In this document: one piece after another, positions 33,251-44,750 of the stretch
How positions within the stretch are numbered: the stretch's first letter is position 1
How the letters are laid out: each line of letters starts with the position of its first letter
From: Diphasiastrum complanatum
Taxonomy: Eukaryota > Streptophyta > Lycopodiopsida > Lycopodiales > Lycopodiaceae
Assembly (NCBI GenBank): GCA_029204225.1
Contig: CM055097.1
Span: 2,881,801 to 2,945,800, forward strand
Direction: 5' to 3'
Length of the DNA stretch: 64,000 bases
Translations under genes and position numbers: made by a program
The notes under the pieces: model-generated
What the model was told of the DNA's origin: nothing
Databases searched by the model: none
Seen by the model: the letters and a program-made list of their open reading frames with translations, nothing else

Positions 33251-34214
33251 TTTCAATTGATGTTCAAAAACCTCCTACACGTCGACTTACTATGTTTGTA
33301 GGTTGAAATAAATATTCTGAATTAATGTTTTTACTCAAAATTTGATTCTCAAATGTGTTAGAATAACTTTTGTATTTTATAAGTTACTCGGCTAGCACAC
33401 CGACATGCTAGCTGAATCAACTTTAAAAAAAAAATTAATTGCTCAAAAAGTTTTGAAAAAACCTTTATTTTTTTGAAATAAAAAATTTGCAAACTAGCAT
33501 GTCGGCATGCTAACTTTACAACTTCAAGAACAATGTTTCTTTTAATAAAAGTAAATATTTATTTATAGAGTAACAAAGTATTTTTTGATGGATCTAATTT
33601 GAATTTGATGGATAGTCAAATTTTTAAGTATGTATCAAACCACAATTATTGTTCTTGAAAAGTCATGTAGTGGCATAAAAAGAGTAGCACACCATGTGCT
33701 ATCATTTTGTTGGATCATGGGTAGAAGAAACTCGCAAAACTCACAAAAAATTTATTCATAGAATGTCAAAATCCTTCGGAAAAGAACCAGATGGTCTCAA
33801 TGTAAGTCTCGACTACTCTTTTGTCGTCTCATTAAAAGTATATAATTGTAATTTGTCATGACATGTTTTTTTAGTACTAACCATTTATTTTAATTGAAGT
33901 TTGTCTTTTTTGTGTTTCATGATACCAAAATTCTTTAGGTTTTTTGATGATAAGTATGTTGATTCGCAGATGCATTTTATGGATGTTTATATTTTGTCAA
34001 GAAAAGATTTTGTGTTGTCAATGCATCATGATCAAGCTCAGATATTGATTTTAGTTTGTTCAGTTTGGACACTGATGCCACAATCAGAGTGGCCCTTATA
34101 CAACAAAACAGGTACGCTAATATGAGGTAGTACTGAGAAACATCAAGTCGAAACATCCTCCACTTGATATAGCATGCAATAGAGATAATAACTCTTAAAG
34201 TCACCATCTTTGCA
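33251..34214. other. Unassigned AT-rich stretch with an exon-like patch
   Basis: Most of it lacks frames. At about 33710-33802 a plus-strand coding-like patch (VGSWVEETRKTHKKFIHRMS, then KSFGKEPDGLN) ends at a donor-like AAT|GTAAGTC. No family was recognised. Two copies of a CTAGCATGTCGGCATGCTA-like palindromic motif lie near 33395-33510. Confidence 0.3.
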
Positions 34215-35232
34215 ATGGGTGCAAAGGTGAAGCAGCAACAACAACAACAGCCAGACTCCTCCAATGCAGTCGAATTCAAGGAGCAAGACACACACTTGTT
34301 AATGGCTTACAGCAGCAGCGAAGATTGTGATAGTTGGTACCTAGACAGCGACGCTACCCAACACATGACCTCTCGCAAGGAATGGTTTATGGAGTACACA
34401 GCTTACAGCAGAGACCAATTTAACTACCTCGGAGATTCTAGCACTATACACGTGGAAGGCAAAGGAACATTGAAGAACACCTTCAACAACGATTTATCTA
34501 TTTGTGTTCCTAACATCTTTCATGTTTCTTAGTTATCAAAGAACCCATTATCAGTCTCTAAGATAAATAATGAGGGCTACATTGTTTCCTTTTCATCTGA
34601 GGAGTGCACAATATTCGAGAAAGATACTCCTCTGACTACATGCACTTGAGTCGGGAACCTTTACGTACTCTCTAATTCAGTTGCATTAGCTAGTATCTCT
34701 AATGAAAATGTAAACGACAGTGTTGTTCTGTGGCATAGTCGATTTAGACATGTGAATACAAGAACACTTTCTTATATGCTTTGTAATAATTTAGTTGATG
34801 GTTTGAATTTCTCATCTTCCTTAGATAGGAAGTCTTTCTTTTGTGAATCATGCATCTATGGGAAGCACTCTAGAAGCAAGTTTCCAAAATCACATTCCAT
34901 CAAATCAAAGCATGTATTAGATCTTGTACATAGTGATCTCTGTGATCCAATGCCAACTCTGTCATTAGGAGATGCAATTTATTTTATCATTTTCATAGAT
35001 GATTATTCTAGATGGTCTACAGTCATGTTCATTAAGCACAAATCTGAAGTCTTTGAATGGTTCAAGAGATTCAAGGCCCTAGCTGAGACACAAACGTCTA
35101 CAAAAGTGAAGGCACTCCGAACTGATGGTGGTGGCAAATACATCTCTAACGAGATGTCTGACTACATGGCTGTACATGGTATTAGAAGACGGTTCACCAC
35201 TTTCTATTCACCTCAACAGAACGGGATTGCAG
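34215..35232 (+). pseudogene. Ty1/copia protease-integrase fragment
   Basis: Frame 34215-34532 carries a poly-Gln stretch and then DSWYLDSDATQHMTSRKEWF, the copia protease site with DSG changed to DSD, which should inactivate it. After stops the text LWHSRFRHVN and CESCIYGKHSRSKFPKSHSI is the GAG-pre-integrase zinc region. Next come the integrase Asp residues in LVHSDLCDPMPT and LRTDGGGKYIS, then YSPQQNGIA at the very end. It breaks off inside the conserved QQNGVAERKNRT motif and meets an opposite-strand copia fragment. The sister element is at 55.7-59.7 kb. Confidence 0.85.
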
Positions 35233-36614
35233 TCTTCTCCGTTCTCATTCTTCCTATCTCCCATGCCCCATCAGATGGATCCTCCTTGGTTCTATCATCA
35301 AGAGTGATGTTGATATAGAAAATGCATCCAAAAGTTTTAAAAATGTTGACACTCGGCCTTCTAGCAAACAAAACTTCAAAAGGGATTTTTTCATCCAATA
35401 CCACACTCGCCCATCTATGGCACAAAAAATTAGCACACAACAAAGCTTGATCCCAAAAGGATTTAGGAAGATTTGTACCTAACCTCATGGATTTGGCACC
35501 TTAACACAAAGTTCTATTCTTCCTCTCGGCCACTCCATTTTGTTGTGGTGTCCTTGGGCTTCTGTACTCCCTCTTGATACCATGCTCATCACCAAAAGCC
35601 TTCAACTTGGTAGAAATATACTCACCACCATTGTCACTTCTCAAGCACTTGATCTTTGTAGAAGATTGAACCTCCATTGCAATCTTGAACTTGACAAAGA
35701 CATCAAACACCTCATCTTTTCTCTTTAATAAATACATCCAACAAAACCTACTAAAATTATCAACAAAAGTCATATACATCGTAGCACTTCCATTGCTAAT
35801 TGTAGTAACACCATAAATATCCGAATGCATAAGTTGGAAAGGCTTACTTAATCTTGATGTAGTAACCTATGTGACTTTGATAAAACACATTGCTCACAAA
35901 CATGATTTAAGCTTGTTAGAGATTTAGGAAAACCAAACACAACTTGCCTCTTTGACATCACCTCCAACAACTTGTAGTTGAGATGCTCCAATCTCTTGTG
36001 CCACACCTCTTGCATTGACATATGGTCTTTTGACATAAATCCAACTTGGTTAGCAACAGAATCCTACTCTCCTCTACCACAAGAACATTATGCAGTTTTT
36101 TAATTGATGGAAGTTGATCTTGAATAGCAAAAGATTGAACTAGATTAGAGAACCATCTCCTAATCCATTCAAAATTACTTGTACTAGTTCATTATCTTGG
36201 ATCTTTTCTCCTATAGATCCCAATTCTTTGTTCAAGGACATATTCTTGTCCATTCTCTCCACTTCCCCTCATGCTTTGCAAGGTCAAGTTTCTTAGCATA
36301 AGCACTCTTAAAGTGTTTTTGGATTCATAAATGTTCTTTAATGAATCTCAAGCCTCTTTTGATGTGGTACAAGAAGCCACCTCCTTCAAGAAGTCATTGC
36401 TTACATTTAACTTCAAGCAATGTAGGGCTAATCTAACTCTCTTCTTGTACTTTAGTTGCTCTTGGGGAGCTTGAGGCTCTTCCTCAACTCCTAAGACAAT
36501 ATCAAAGAGATCATGAACCACTAGTAGTGATTCCATTCTTACTTTTCAAATGGAATAGTTTGTCGAAGTTAGTTTCTCACTAGATTGTAACATATATCCA
36601 CCCATGGATGTCAT
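35233..36614 (-). pseudogene. Ty1/copia gag-integrase fragment of a different family
   Basis: From the minus-strand start near 36614 (MTSMGGYMLQSSEKLTSTNY) the gag reads ESLLVVHDLFDIVLGVEEEP and later ELVQVILNGL with stops. The GAG-pre-integrase frame (VWHKRLEHLNYKLLEVMSKR) follows, then the integrase frame (FVDNFSRFCWMYLLKRKDE, CLRSDNGGEYIS, TPQQNGVAERKNRTLC), and finally LPKSFWDQALLCANFLCHR with VNIFKTFGCIFYIN. It ends abruptly at about 35233. A stop sits at the tryptophan of the gag NYSIW motif. Confidence 0.85.
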
Positions 36615-36959
36615 TTTGAATGAAAGCCTATGAGATACACAAAGATCTCTTGATAAGGTGTGATCTAAGATAGATTTCTAGCTTTCAAGAAGCTTCTAAT
36701 CTCGGCCCAATCAATCCTAGTTCAACTTGGATGATGGTATAATAGATCAACTACAAATATTCTAGCAATTCACTCCTCAAGAAATTGATTCTAGTTCAAT
36801 TTGGTTTGATATTTCACACACACTTAAGATCTGAACAAATCAGCCTTAAAGATTTGATCTAATGCTTCAAAATGAATTGCTTCAATGACTCAAATCACTA
36901 TTTGATCATTAGCATTCAATAGATTGAACCTAGATCTAGCCAATGCACTAAAAACCTTG

Positions 36960-37680
36960 AATTTTGAATAGTATGCTATTTTTTGGATCAAAAACACTTC
37001 ATGTGAATGAGTTATTACTCACACATGTCAAGATACCATTCACACGTGTGGATGAGCTCAAGTAGAATGAGTTATGCAAGTAGAAATGTTTTTGATTCAC
37101 ACGTGTGGATAACCATTTTCAAGATTCTACTCAAAGGTCAATTTCACACTAGTGTAGATCAAGCTAAAATCAATCTAACTTTATAAAAATGACTTATGTA
37201 TATTCTTTCACACGTGGGAACAGACTCCACACGTGTGAGATCCTATCAAGCTCAAATAACTTGAGATCTACAAGGTACAACAAGTTGGAAGTGATATTTT
37301 AACAAAATTCACAAGAGATGGACATAGAATCAACAAAGATGAATTCTCCACATGATAAGAGAATACAATGATCTGTTAGAGGTACAACTATTTATAACAA
37401 CCACAATTTCATTTAACCACTTTCCCTTAACCAAAAACCTAGAAATACTAGTCTAAATGCAATGTACCCAAATTAGCCAATCAGAATGGTCCAAACTCGA
37501 CCTCATCCAATTATCTACTTGCCAAAAATAATAAAACCACTCTTTAGACTCTTATTGACGAATAGGAAACTATCTCTAAGTTGAGATTTCAAGTTGGCCC
37601 CAAAATTGCCAAATAAAATGTCGAAACTAGTTGACAATTTTCACATTTCATTGTGGTTGAAAGCATCTCAAGATGGAAGT
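36960..37680 (-). repeat. Retroelement LTR-like block with CACACGTGTG palindromes
   Basis: This block is homologous to 61330-61790: shared text includes GATGAATTCT, ACTTGCCCCAAAC / ACTTTCCCTTAACC, AATGTA, TTAGCCAAT, CCTCATCCAATTATCTACTT and GACGAATAGGAAACTATCT. Lying upstream (minus) of the copia gag, it is probably that element's LTR or leader. Exact borders were not found. Confidence 0.55.
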
Positions 37681-38229
37681 TCTTAGGAATATTTGAAATC
37701 AACTCCTCATCAGATTTCTCCTTTTTTCTCGTACCATCTTTCTCCCCCTCCTCATCTTAATTTTCTTCTTGCAGATCTTGTTGGAGCTGTTGCAATGACC
37801 CTCCGAGTTCATCTTCAACGGCCCCAACTTCTTCATGTTGTTCCCGAGCACTACCTGTCTGGTTTGACATCTTTGTTTGGGAGTCCATGGATGAAATATC
37901 TCTTTATAAAATCTTTCTTTCAATCTCTGCTCTTCTATGCATAGACATGGTTACAACCATTCTAGATTCATAGCAAAATTAGAAAAACACAAGCTTCCAG
38001 AGCTAAAAAACACAATCTGTGTGCACCCAAGGCAAAAAAAATTTTCCTAGATGCATCTGTTTCCAACACACCAACGTGCTGAAAATGGACACTTTCAAGG
38101 CAAAAACTTTTAGCCATGGAAGCGCGCGGATCAGACATAGAATGAAGTTACATAATCATAGAATGAATGTAAGCATAGAGCTATCACTAACCATTAATAG
38201 TCTGAAGCCACCCTCTCCTCTAATCGGCC
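37681..38229. other. Unassigned stretch
   Basis: Only short frames (up to 83 codons) without recognisable motifs; no repeat match noticed. Confidence 0.3.
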
Positions 38230-38329
38230 ACCCTATCCACTGATTCCACCCTCCCTCTCTCTCTCCCTCTCTCTCTCCCTCTCCCTCACTCTCCATCTCC
38301 CCCCCTCTCTTTCTCTCCCTCACTCTCCA

Positions 38330-38420
<91 letters not shown>
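38230..38420. repeat. Long CT-rich tract ending in pure (CT)n and (CA)n
   Basis: About 100 bases of imperfect CTCTCCCT repeats lead into roughly 50 bases of CT and about 38 bases of CA. The long homopurine-homopyrimidine run could form triplex DNA. Confidence 0.95.
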
Positions 38421-38422
<2 letters not shown>

Positions 38423-39318
38423 GAAAGTGTTGAAAATTCCAGAATTCACACGTTTGGGGAATGTCCACAAGAGTGACTAATCTTGATTAAGCTTTGTGAT
38501 TGGCACAGTACCCTAATTCTAGATTGTTCAACAAGATCTAGTTCAGAAGATATGGCTAATTCACAATCTAGCATGCTAATCAATAGACTATGATAGCAAT
38601 GAATCAAAGAATGATTAAAAGTACAAGATTACAGTGCTTTAGCATTAGCTTCAACACGAGTTAGAGAGAGAAAACAGAGAGATAACAAGAAAAACAGTTT
38701 AGATCCAACCAAACATGAGATTGCTATAAAACTTTGGTTCTTCATTATTGATTGTGTGGAGAGCTATACATATTTATGGAGATTGAGATAGCTCGAGGTA
38801 GAACCATATCTATCCATTCCAAAATGACATCTAAAGTGACATCTAGAGTCCATGTGACAATTGTCACTTGTCATGCATGAAATTCTACCAACTTTTTACA
38901 AGTGTACTAGTTCTAACTAGAAATTTCCAAATCATTATGCATGTGTCCATTAAACTTTGTGCATGCCTTGCATGTCACTATGGATCACTTACAATTAATG
39001 CATGTGAGTTGCCACGAGTTTCTACAAGCATAATCATGCTAATTCTATGTCTACAAACTATATGCAAGTTGCATTTATCAAACTAGATAATACATAACCA
39101 TGTAGCTCGAGTTCTATGCAGGCCAAACTTGGCATTTTGCATTAATGAGCTACATACTTGCATGGTACAACATTTGTAGCAAGCCAAGAAATCAATATGG
39201 ATTGTTTTTCAATTTTAACAGAAAGAGGCTTTTCTAGGGTTATCAGAGTGCATAATGTCTAAAGCCTAATGTAATGGGCCGTAAAGGGCCATTACAATAC
39301 ATAGACACACGCACCCTA
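38421..39318. other. Unassigned stretch
   Basis: No frame with a known motif. Short direct similarities to the LTR-like blocks nearby (GAATTC, CACACGTTTG) are too weak to classify. Confidence 0.3.
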
Positions 39319-39343
39319 TCACACACACACACACACACACACA
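39319..39343. repeat. (CA)n microsatellite
   Basis: A run of about 12 CA units. Confidence 0.9.
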
Positions 39344-39345
39344 CA

Positions 39346-39515
39346 GAACCTAATGCTAATGCCAAATGCCTAAAACCTAACCCTCAAGTAATCATAACAC
39401 CTAGAACCTAATGCCTAGAACCTAAAACATGAACTAAAGCCTAATGCCTATTGCCTAATGCCTAATGCCTAAAGTGTAAACCCTATTGCCTAATGCCTAA
39501 TACCCTAATTTCTAC
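39346..39515. repeat. Degenerate CCTAATG / CCTAAAC heptamer tract
   Basis: CCTAATGCCTAATGCCTAAAG and related heptamers recur about 15 times, with the seven-base phase kept for several units (best at 39440-39505). They differ at one or two positions from CCCTAAA, the complement of the standard plant telomere repeat, and contain CCCTAA-like pieces such as ACCCTATTGCC and TACCCTAA. Confidence 0.7.
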
Positions 39516-40006
39516 TACTCAAATTACAATTATTTCAAATCTTTAGATGATGTTACCACAACGTTGTTTGTGTTTCTTTTGTTAAAATTCTCATTGAGTT
39601 AAAAGCCTAATTGAGTATGATCTAATCGAGTCTAACAACCTAGTCATTCATAAACTAATCTATTTAATAGCATAATTGCTCGCAACCTAATCAAGCTGAA
39701 CCATTAGCAAGAGAGTGAGTGATATAATGTGAGGGAGGGGTGAGAACCTTAAAGCTAAATGGCATGGTATCAGACTTATCACCCAAACCACCTAATAATT
39801 GCCATGTTAAAAAGAGCCATTTTGAATAGTTCTATTCAAAAAAGGTAGGCTTGACATCTCATAACTACTATATGAAATGATATCGTAGTGCGCAACAAAC
39901 TGGTCTGGGGAAATCAGACCCCATTACAATGAGGTTAAGAGGGGGTGAGTAATTATAAGAGAGGGGAATAACACAGAAGAAAGAAAAATCGGGTGGAACA
40001 AAAAGA

Positions 40007-40032
40007 TGTGTGTGTGTGTGTGTGTGTGTGTG
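40007..40032. repeat. (TG)n microsatellite
   Basis: About 12 TG units followed by a second short TG run at 40039-40049. Confidence 0.9.
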
Positions 40033-40132
40033 CACGCATTGTGTGTGTGGGGGTCGAGGGATATGGTAAAACTAAATCTGAAATATGGAAGAGGGTGAGA
40101 GAAAGGAGACTGGTCATATTTGTGCTAGAGAT

Positions 40133-41440
40133 GTCAAAACGTCGGACAAAACAGACGGTGGCCACAGATTCATGGGTTTGGCACAAACCCATTAAACCAG
40201 GTGCAGCTCAACTGGGACGTCGTTTTTCTGATAACGTCCTTCTTCATGCCGGATGGAGCACCATTAGGGCACAAGAATAGACTATTTTTTTGGCATTCCA
40301 AATAAGTGGTATGATATCGTCGAAGGGCTCTGTTTTGCATGTTGTCTTTTTCGTCCAGTGCTGCATGTCAAGACGAACCCGCAGCGACAAATCGGGTTCC
40401 AAATGGTTCCGTATTTACAGATAAACATGCTTTCAGGCCATAAATTCTAAAAGCAATATAGGAAACCTAGGCTTGTCAAACCAGAAATTGGTTGAATTCG
40501 TGTTAGAGATGTCAGAACCTCGGACAAAAGTGGCCATAGATTTGTGGGCTTGGCACGAACCCACTAGACTAGGTGCAGCTCAACTTGGACGTCGTTTTTG
40601 TTAAAACGTCCTTTGTGTCGGATGGAGCACCATTGAGGCACAAGAATGGACTACTTCGGCATTCCCAAGAAGTGGTCCGATATTGACAAACGGACTATGT
40701 TTTGCATGCTGTCTATTCTGTCCAGTGCTGCACACCGAGACAAACCCACAACAACAAAACGAGATCCAAATGGTTCCGTACTCACAGAGAAACATGCGTC
40801 CGAGCCATAAATCCAAAAATCAATATGGACTGGTCGGATTCATGCTAGAGATGTCAGAACCTCGGCCAGAAAGTGGCCACAAGTTTGTGGGCATGAACTC
40901 ACTGGACTAGATGCAGCTCAACTTGGACGTCATTTTTCTGAAATTGTCATTCGTCTTGGATGGAGCGCCATTAGGGCACAGGAATATACTACTTTTCGGC
41001 ATTCCCATTAAGTGGTCCGATATTGATGAACGGACTTCGTTTTACATATTGTCTATTCTGTCTAGTGTTGCACATCGAGACAAACCTGCAGCAACAAACC
41101 GGGCTCCAAACGGTTCTGTACTCACATAGAAACGTGCGTCCGAGCCATAAACCCTAAAAACAATATAGGAAACCTAGGCCTATCAGACCGAAAACTAGTC
41201 GGATTCATGCTAGAGATGTCAGAACCTCGCATGGAAGGTGGCCACAGGTTTGTGGGCTTGGCACAAACCCAGTGAACCAGTTGCAACTCAATTCGAACGT
41301 CGTTTGCTTGAAAATGTCCTTCATGCCGGAAGGAGCGCCATTTAGGGCACAACAAATGGACCACTTTTTGACATTTCCAATAAGTGGTCCACTATTGTCG
41401 AACGGGCTCCGTCTTGCATGCCGTTTGTTTCGTCTTAATA
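40133..41440 (+). repeat. Four-copy tandem repeat, unit about 340-380 bp
   Basis: The anchor GCTAGAGAT-GTCA(G/A)AAC recurs at 40133, 40511, 40853 and 41218. Each unit then repeats, in the same order, GTGGCCACAG, GTGCAGCTCAACT, GGACGTCGTTTT, GGATGGAGC.CCATT, AAGTGGTCCGATATTG, CTGTTTATTCTGTCCAGTG-like text, GTTCCGTACTCAC and CGAGCCATAAA. Spacing is 378, 342 and 365 bases. Units differ at perhaps 15-20 % of positions. No coding potential is kept across units. Confidence 0.9.
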
Positions 41441-41476
41441 TTTGATAAATGACCAGCAGGGTCGGTAACTTGTTGA

Positions 41477-43798
41477 TCAGCCATGCGAAATTTGTATCGT
41501 GGTTGATCGAGGATATGGAAGCCCCATGACTTTGCCAAGGACAAAAGCCATTATATTGACGTCTAATCCGCTATGAAGGATAACAGATACTGTGGGATAG
41601 TCTTTATAGGACAAGGGCAAGGTGATGCTAGTCCCCTTAGCAACACCTATATTCATAGGAATCTGGGGAATTTTAAAAATCTCTTCTGTTTTCCACTGAA
41701 AACTACGATGGATATATCGTTGAATCCCGGTGAAAGATTTTAGCACACTAATACTTCAAGTCCCTGTAGGGATTACTTTTTGTCAGGAATCTGAACGGAT
41801 AATAGACTTTCCGTATGTTCTTCCTCTCGCAAAAACTCATCTCAAAATTCCTTGTATTGCCTTTGTTTCACGTTTGGGTCTGGGTATTCTTTGGGTAAAG
41901 TGGAAGTTGTCAAGTGGCTTCCATGTGGGTCAGCTGATTTTGGATGGTTTTGCTGCTGTTCTTGTTGTTGGCGTTGTGCTCTAGTTAGAACTCTAACAGG
42001 TTTGGATGATATATGATGTGCTGGAAGGATCTTGTTAAATTGTTTAGGGCAGTCTTTGAAACTGTGTTTACGAACACAGTCTGGGCACTCCAAATGGTAT
42101 TGGTTCTTAGCTTTACAGTCAACCATGAACTGGCCAGTTTTGTCAGAAATAAAACAACGGTTGCTCATTGGGCCTGTGGCAATAACATAACCATCTTGGA
42201 TGGCTAGCTGTGCTAGATTTTTCGGTGGTGTGGAATACTCATCTCGTTTGCACGAGCATGAGTTGTTAGTTGGATATTGTTGAGAATTAACAGATGGAAG
42301 TGTTGTTCGTGATGATACGAGTGATCGTAGAAGTTTTCTACAAGATGTGTTTGTGCAGATTTTCGAGGGTGTCTATGTTTTTGTGCTCCTAGATCAGGTT
42401 GTCCTCTTGGAGGTGGTCCTAAGAGCGCCAACTGTGGTCGAGGTTCATGTCGAGATTGTTTGGGCAACTCTTGTATATGGACTTGGTTGTTTCGTAATAA
42501 AATAGGGCTGATATCAATTTTGTGAACAAACTGGTGTCTAGGAGGTTGATGATGTCCTCCTGACTGTTTGTGAGGCTGGTTTCTTGGATTATAATAGCAA
42601 TAGAGGGATGTATGACCCATAAAGTTGTAGATTTCACATTTGATCAATGAAGTATTTGGGACCGATTGGTATGAAGGGCACTCATTGCCTGTGTGTGCAC
42701 CTCGACAGTGAGGGCACCATGTGTTCTCTCATCTATGGTGGATTTGGCCAGTGGGTAACTGACCTAGCATTGAACTCTGGATAGACTTAAGAGTGTTTTG
42801 AAACTCTTTCATGAGTTTCTCCATCTGTTGTTGGTGTTGCTGGTTAAGCAACTCCATTTGTGTTTTTCACAACTATTCTCGTGTTTCCTCGTTTGGTCGA
42901 GCTTCTTGGACAGCACGATGTGCTCTCCGTTCACGTGGCTCATCGACATCTGATCCCTCGTCTTCTTCCCGAATGGCATCAGACATGGCTTGTTTCAATG
43001 ATGTGTATTCATCATTGGAGCAAAGTTCACGTCGTATCCATCGTGGGAGTTCAACGAGAAACCAAATTATGAGCATAGACTCACTGGGTTACTCTTGTAC
43101 CTGACTTTTTAATCTTTTAAATCGTTCAGCGTAGTCATGCACTTTCTCATCTTTTGTCATTTTGATGTTACTTAGCTTGACAAAAGGACTTTCGATCAAG
43201 ACGAATGGCTTGGAGCGTTTGATAAATGCCTCCTTCAAAAGTGACCAGTCTCATTTATCTTCACGATCAAGGTTAAAAAACCATTCTCATGCTCGATCGA
43301 TCATGGTCATCGAGAAGAGCTGTACTATGGCGTCTGGTGATGTCTCGCCATAGATATCACATGCATTCTCAAAGACTTGAAGAAATCTTTGAGGATCAGT
43401 GTTACCATCGTACTTAGGTAAATCTAGCTTTGGAGTACGTTTATCAGTACGCGGAACATTATCTACAAAAGCTCTATTTAAGTGAGCTTGTGCATGTGAG
43501 ATTCTACAGCATGAAAATGTGGTCGATCGTATGGAACTTCAAAATGCATGGGTTCCCATCGGTTAAATGGATTTGTTGATGGCTCTTGGACTTGGGATTT
43601 CATCCTGGAATATCGATTAAATCGAGCTTGATTGGTAGATGGGGAGACCATCTTTGGTGGATAGTCCTCTGTGGAATTTGGATCGTAAGGACGATCCATA
43701 GCAACTCTAGAGTACCTTAGGATTGGGTAAATAGGCCTCTTGGACTCTTTGGTAACTTGACTAGTGTTTGTTGTTTTCTTTTTTATTATTATTATCAA
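41477..43798 (-). pseudogene. Ty3/gypsy-lineage gag and protease (second family), decayed
   Basis: On the minus strand, from a basic N-terminal frame (43798-43478), the capsid text PKLDLPKYDGNTDPQRFLQV, CDIYGETSPDAIVQLFSM and FIKRSKPFVLIESPFVKLSN follows with stops. Then come a Gln-rich coiled region, Cys/His clusters (CPHCRGAHTGNECP and CPDCVRKHSFKDCPK) and finally a protease-like frame (41746-41477) with VILHSGLDVNIMA. There the catalytic DSG is changed to HSG. The order and the long linker with zinc motifs resemble Athila/Tat-type gypsy elements. No RT or integrase follows; the tandem repeat begins instead. Confidence 0.75.
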
Positions 43799-43974
43799 TA
43801 TTAGTCAAAGACTAATAATGTGGCCGTGTCCAAATGACACAATTGTTTTGCTTTTTGGTGTTAGGATTTTTTGCAATGAAGTTGGAAAGAACTGTGGTAG
43901 TTGGCAAACACGGAGACCTAGTCAAAGAAGAAAGGTAACTTTGTCTTGAAGTTGACTTGGTTCAGGTGGGAAGT

Positions 43975-44475
43975 CAAGGCTCTCGGTTGAGATTTGATAG
44001 AAATCCTCGGTTGAGATTTGATAGAAAGGTCCAGTTGAAATTTGATAGAACAATCCGGTTGAGATCTGAGAGACAGCTCCGGTTGAGATCTAATAGGCAG
44101 TTATGGTTGAGATCTGATAGAACAGCTCCAGTTGAGATGTGATAGAACAGCGCCGGTCGAAATCTGAGAGGAAGCTTTGGTCGTGATCTGAGAGGAAGCG
44201 TCGATCGAGATCTGAGAGGAAGCTTTGGTCGAGATCTGAGAGGAAGCTTTGGTCGAGATCTGAGAGGAAGCTTCGAGATCTGAGAGGAAGCTTCGAGATC
44301 TGAGAGGAAGCTTCGGTCAAGATCTGAGAGGAAACTTCGGTCGAGATCTGATAGGATGCTTCGGTCGAGATCTGAGAGAAAGCTCCGGTCGAGATCTGAG
44401 AGAAAGTTTCGGTCGAGATTTGTTGGGAAAGCTCCGGTCGAGATTTGACGAGAAAGCTTCGGTCGAGATTTGACA
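43975..44475. repeat. 24-bp minisatellite (GGTCGAGATCTGAGAGGAAGCTTT-type)
   Basis: Some 19-20 units with core GAGATCTGAGAGG are recognisable; neighbouring perfect units are 24 bases apart (44227, 44251), with 20-base variants at 44270-44312. Units at the left edge are more diverged (GTTGAGATTTGATAG). It lies in the leader of the minus-strand gypsy element, between LTR/primer site and gag. The frames through it are repeat by-products. Confidence 0.9.
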
Positions 44476-44737
44476 GGATATTACGAGTAGTTGTTTGGTC
44501 GAGAGTCAGTGTGTTGTTTCAATAGGTGAATGAAACTATGTTTCGTCTGGTCCAGATGAGAGTCGTGGAGCTCGGCTAGGGAAAGAGCGTGAAGCCTTGG
44601 TCGAGAACAAAGTTGGACGTTGGTCGAGATGAAAGTGACAAGCTCAGTAATGATGCGTGTGTGAGACTTCAGAGTGATGATTTGACAGCACAGATCGAAA
44701 AGATTTGGCTTGGATAAGTGTCTGTGGACCTGTGAAA

Positions 44738-44750
44738 ATGGCGCCAAATA
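44738..44750 (-). other. Primer binding site, TTTGGCGCCATTT type (minus)
   Basis: The minus strand reads TATTTGGCGCCATTTTC next to the LTR end. TGGCGCC is the hallmark start of primer sites used by several plant gypsy lineages rather than the tRNA-Met type used by the other elements here. Confidence 0.6.

Noticed and set aside
39346-39515. True telomere sequence
   Set aside because: Units are CCTAATG rather than CCCTAAA, are heavily mixed and lie inside a chromosome region with retroelements on both sides.
40133-41440. Ribosomal 5S array as explanation of the roughly 350-bp tandem repeat
   Set aside because: No 5S rRNA-like 120-base block or internal Pol III boxes were recognised in any unit.
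44090-44320. A frame with repeated SFLSDLDQ peptides, resembling a repeat protein
   Set aside because: It follows the 24-bp minisatellite exactly, changes with unit length, and has no start context or flanking coding sequence.
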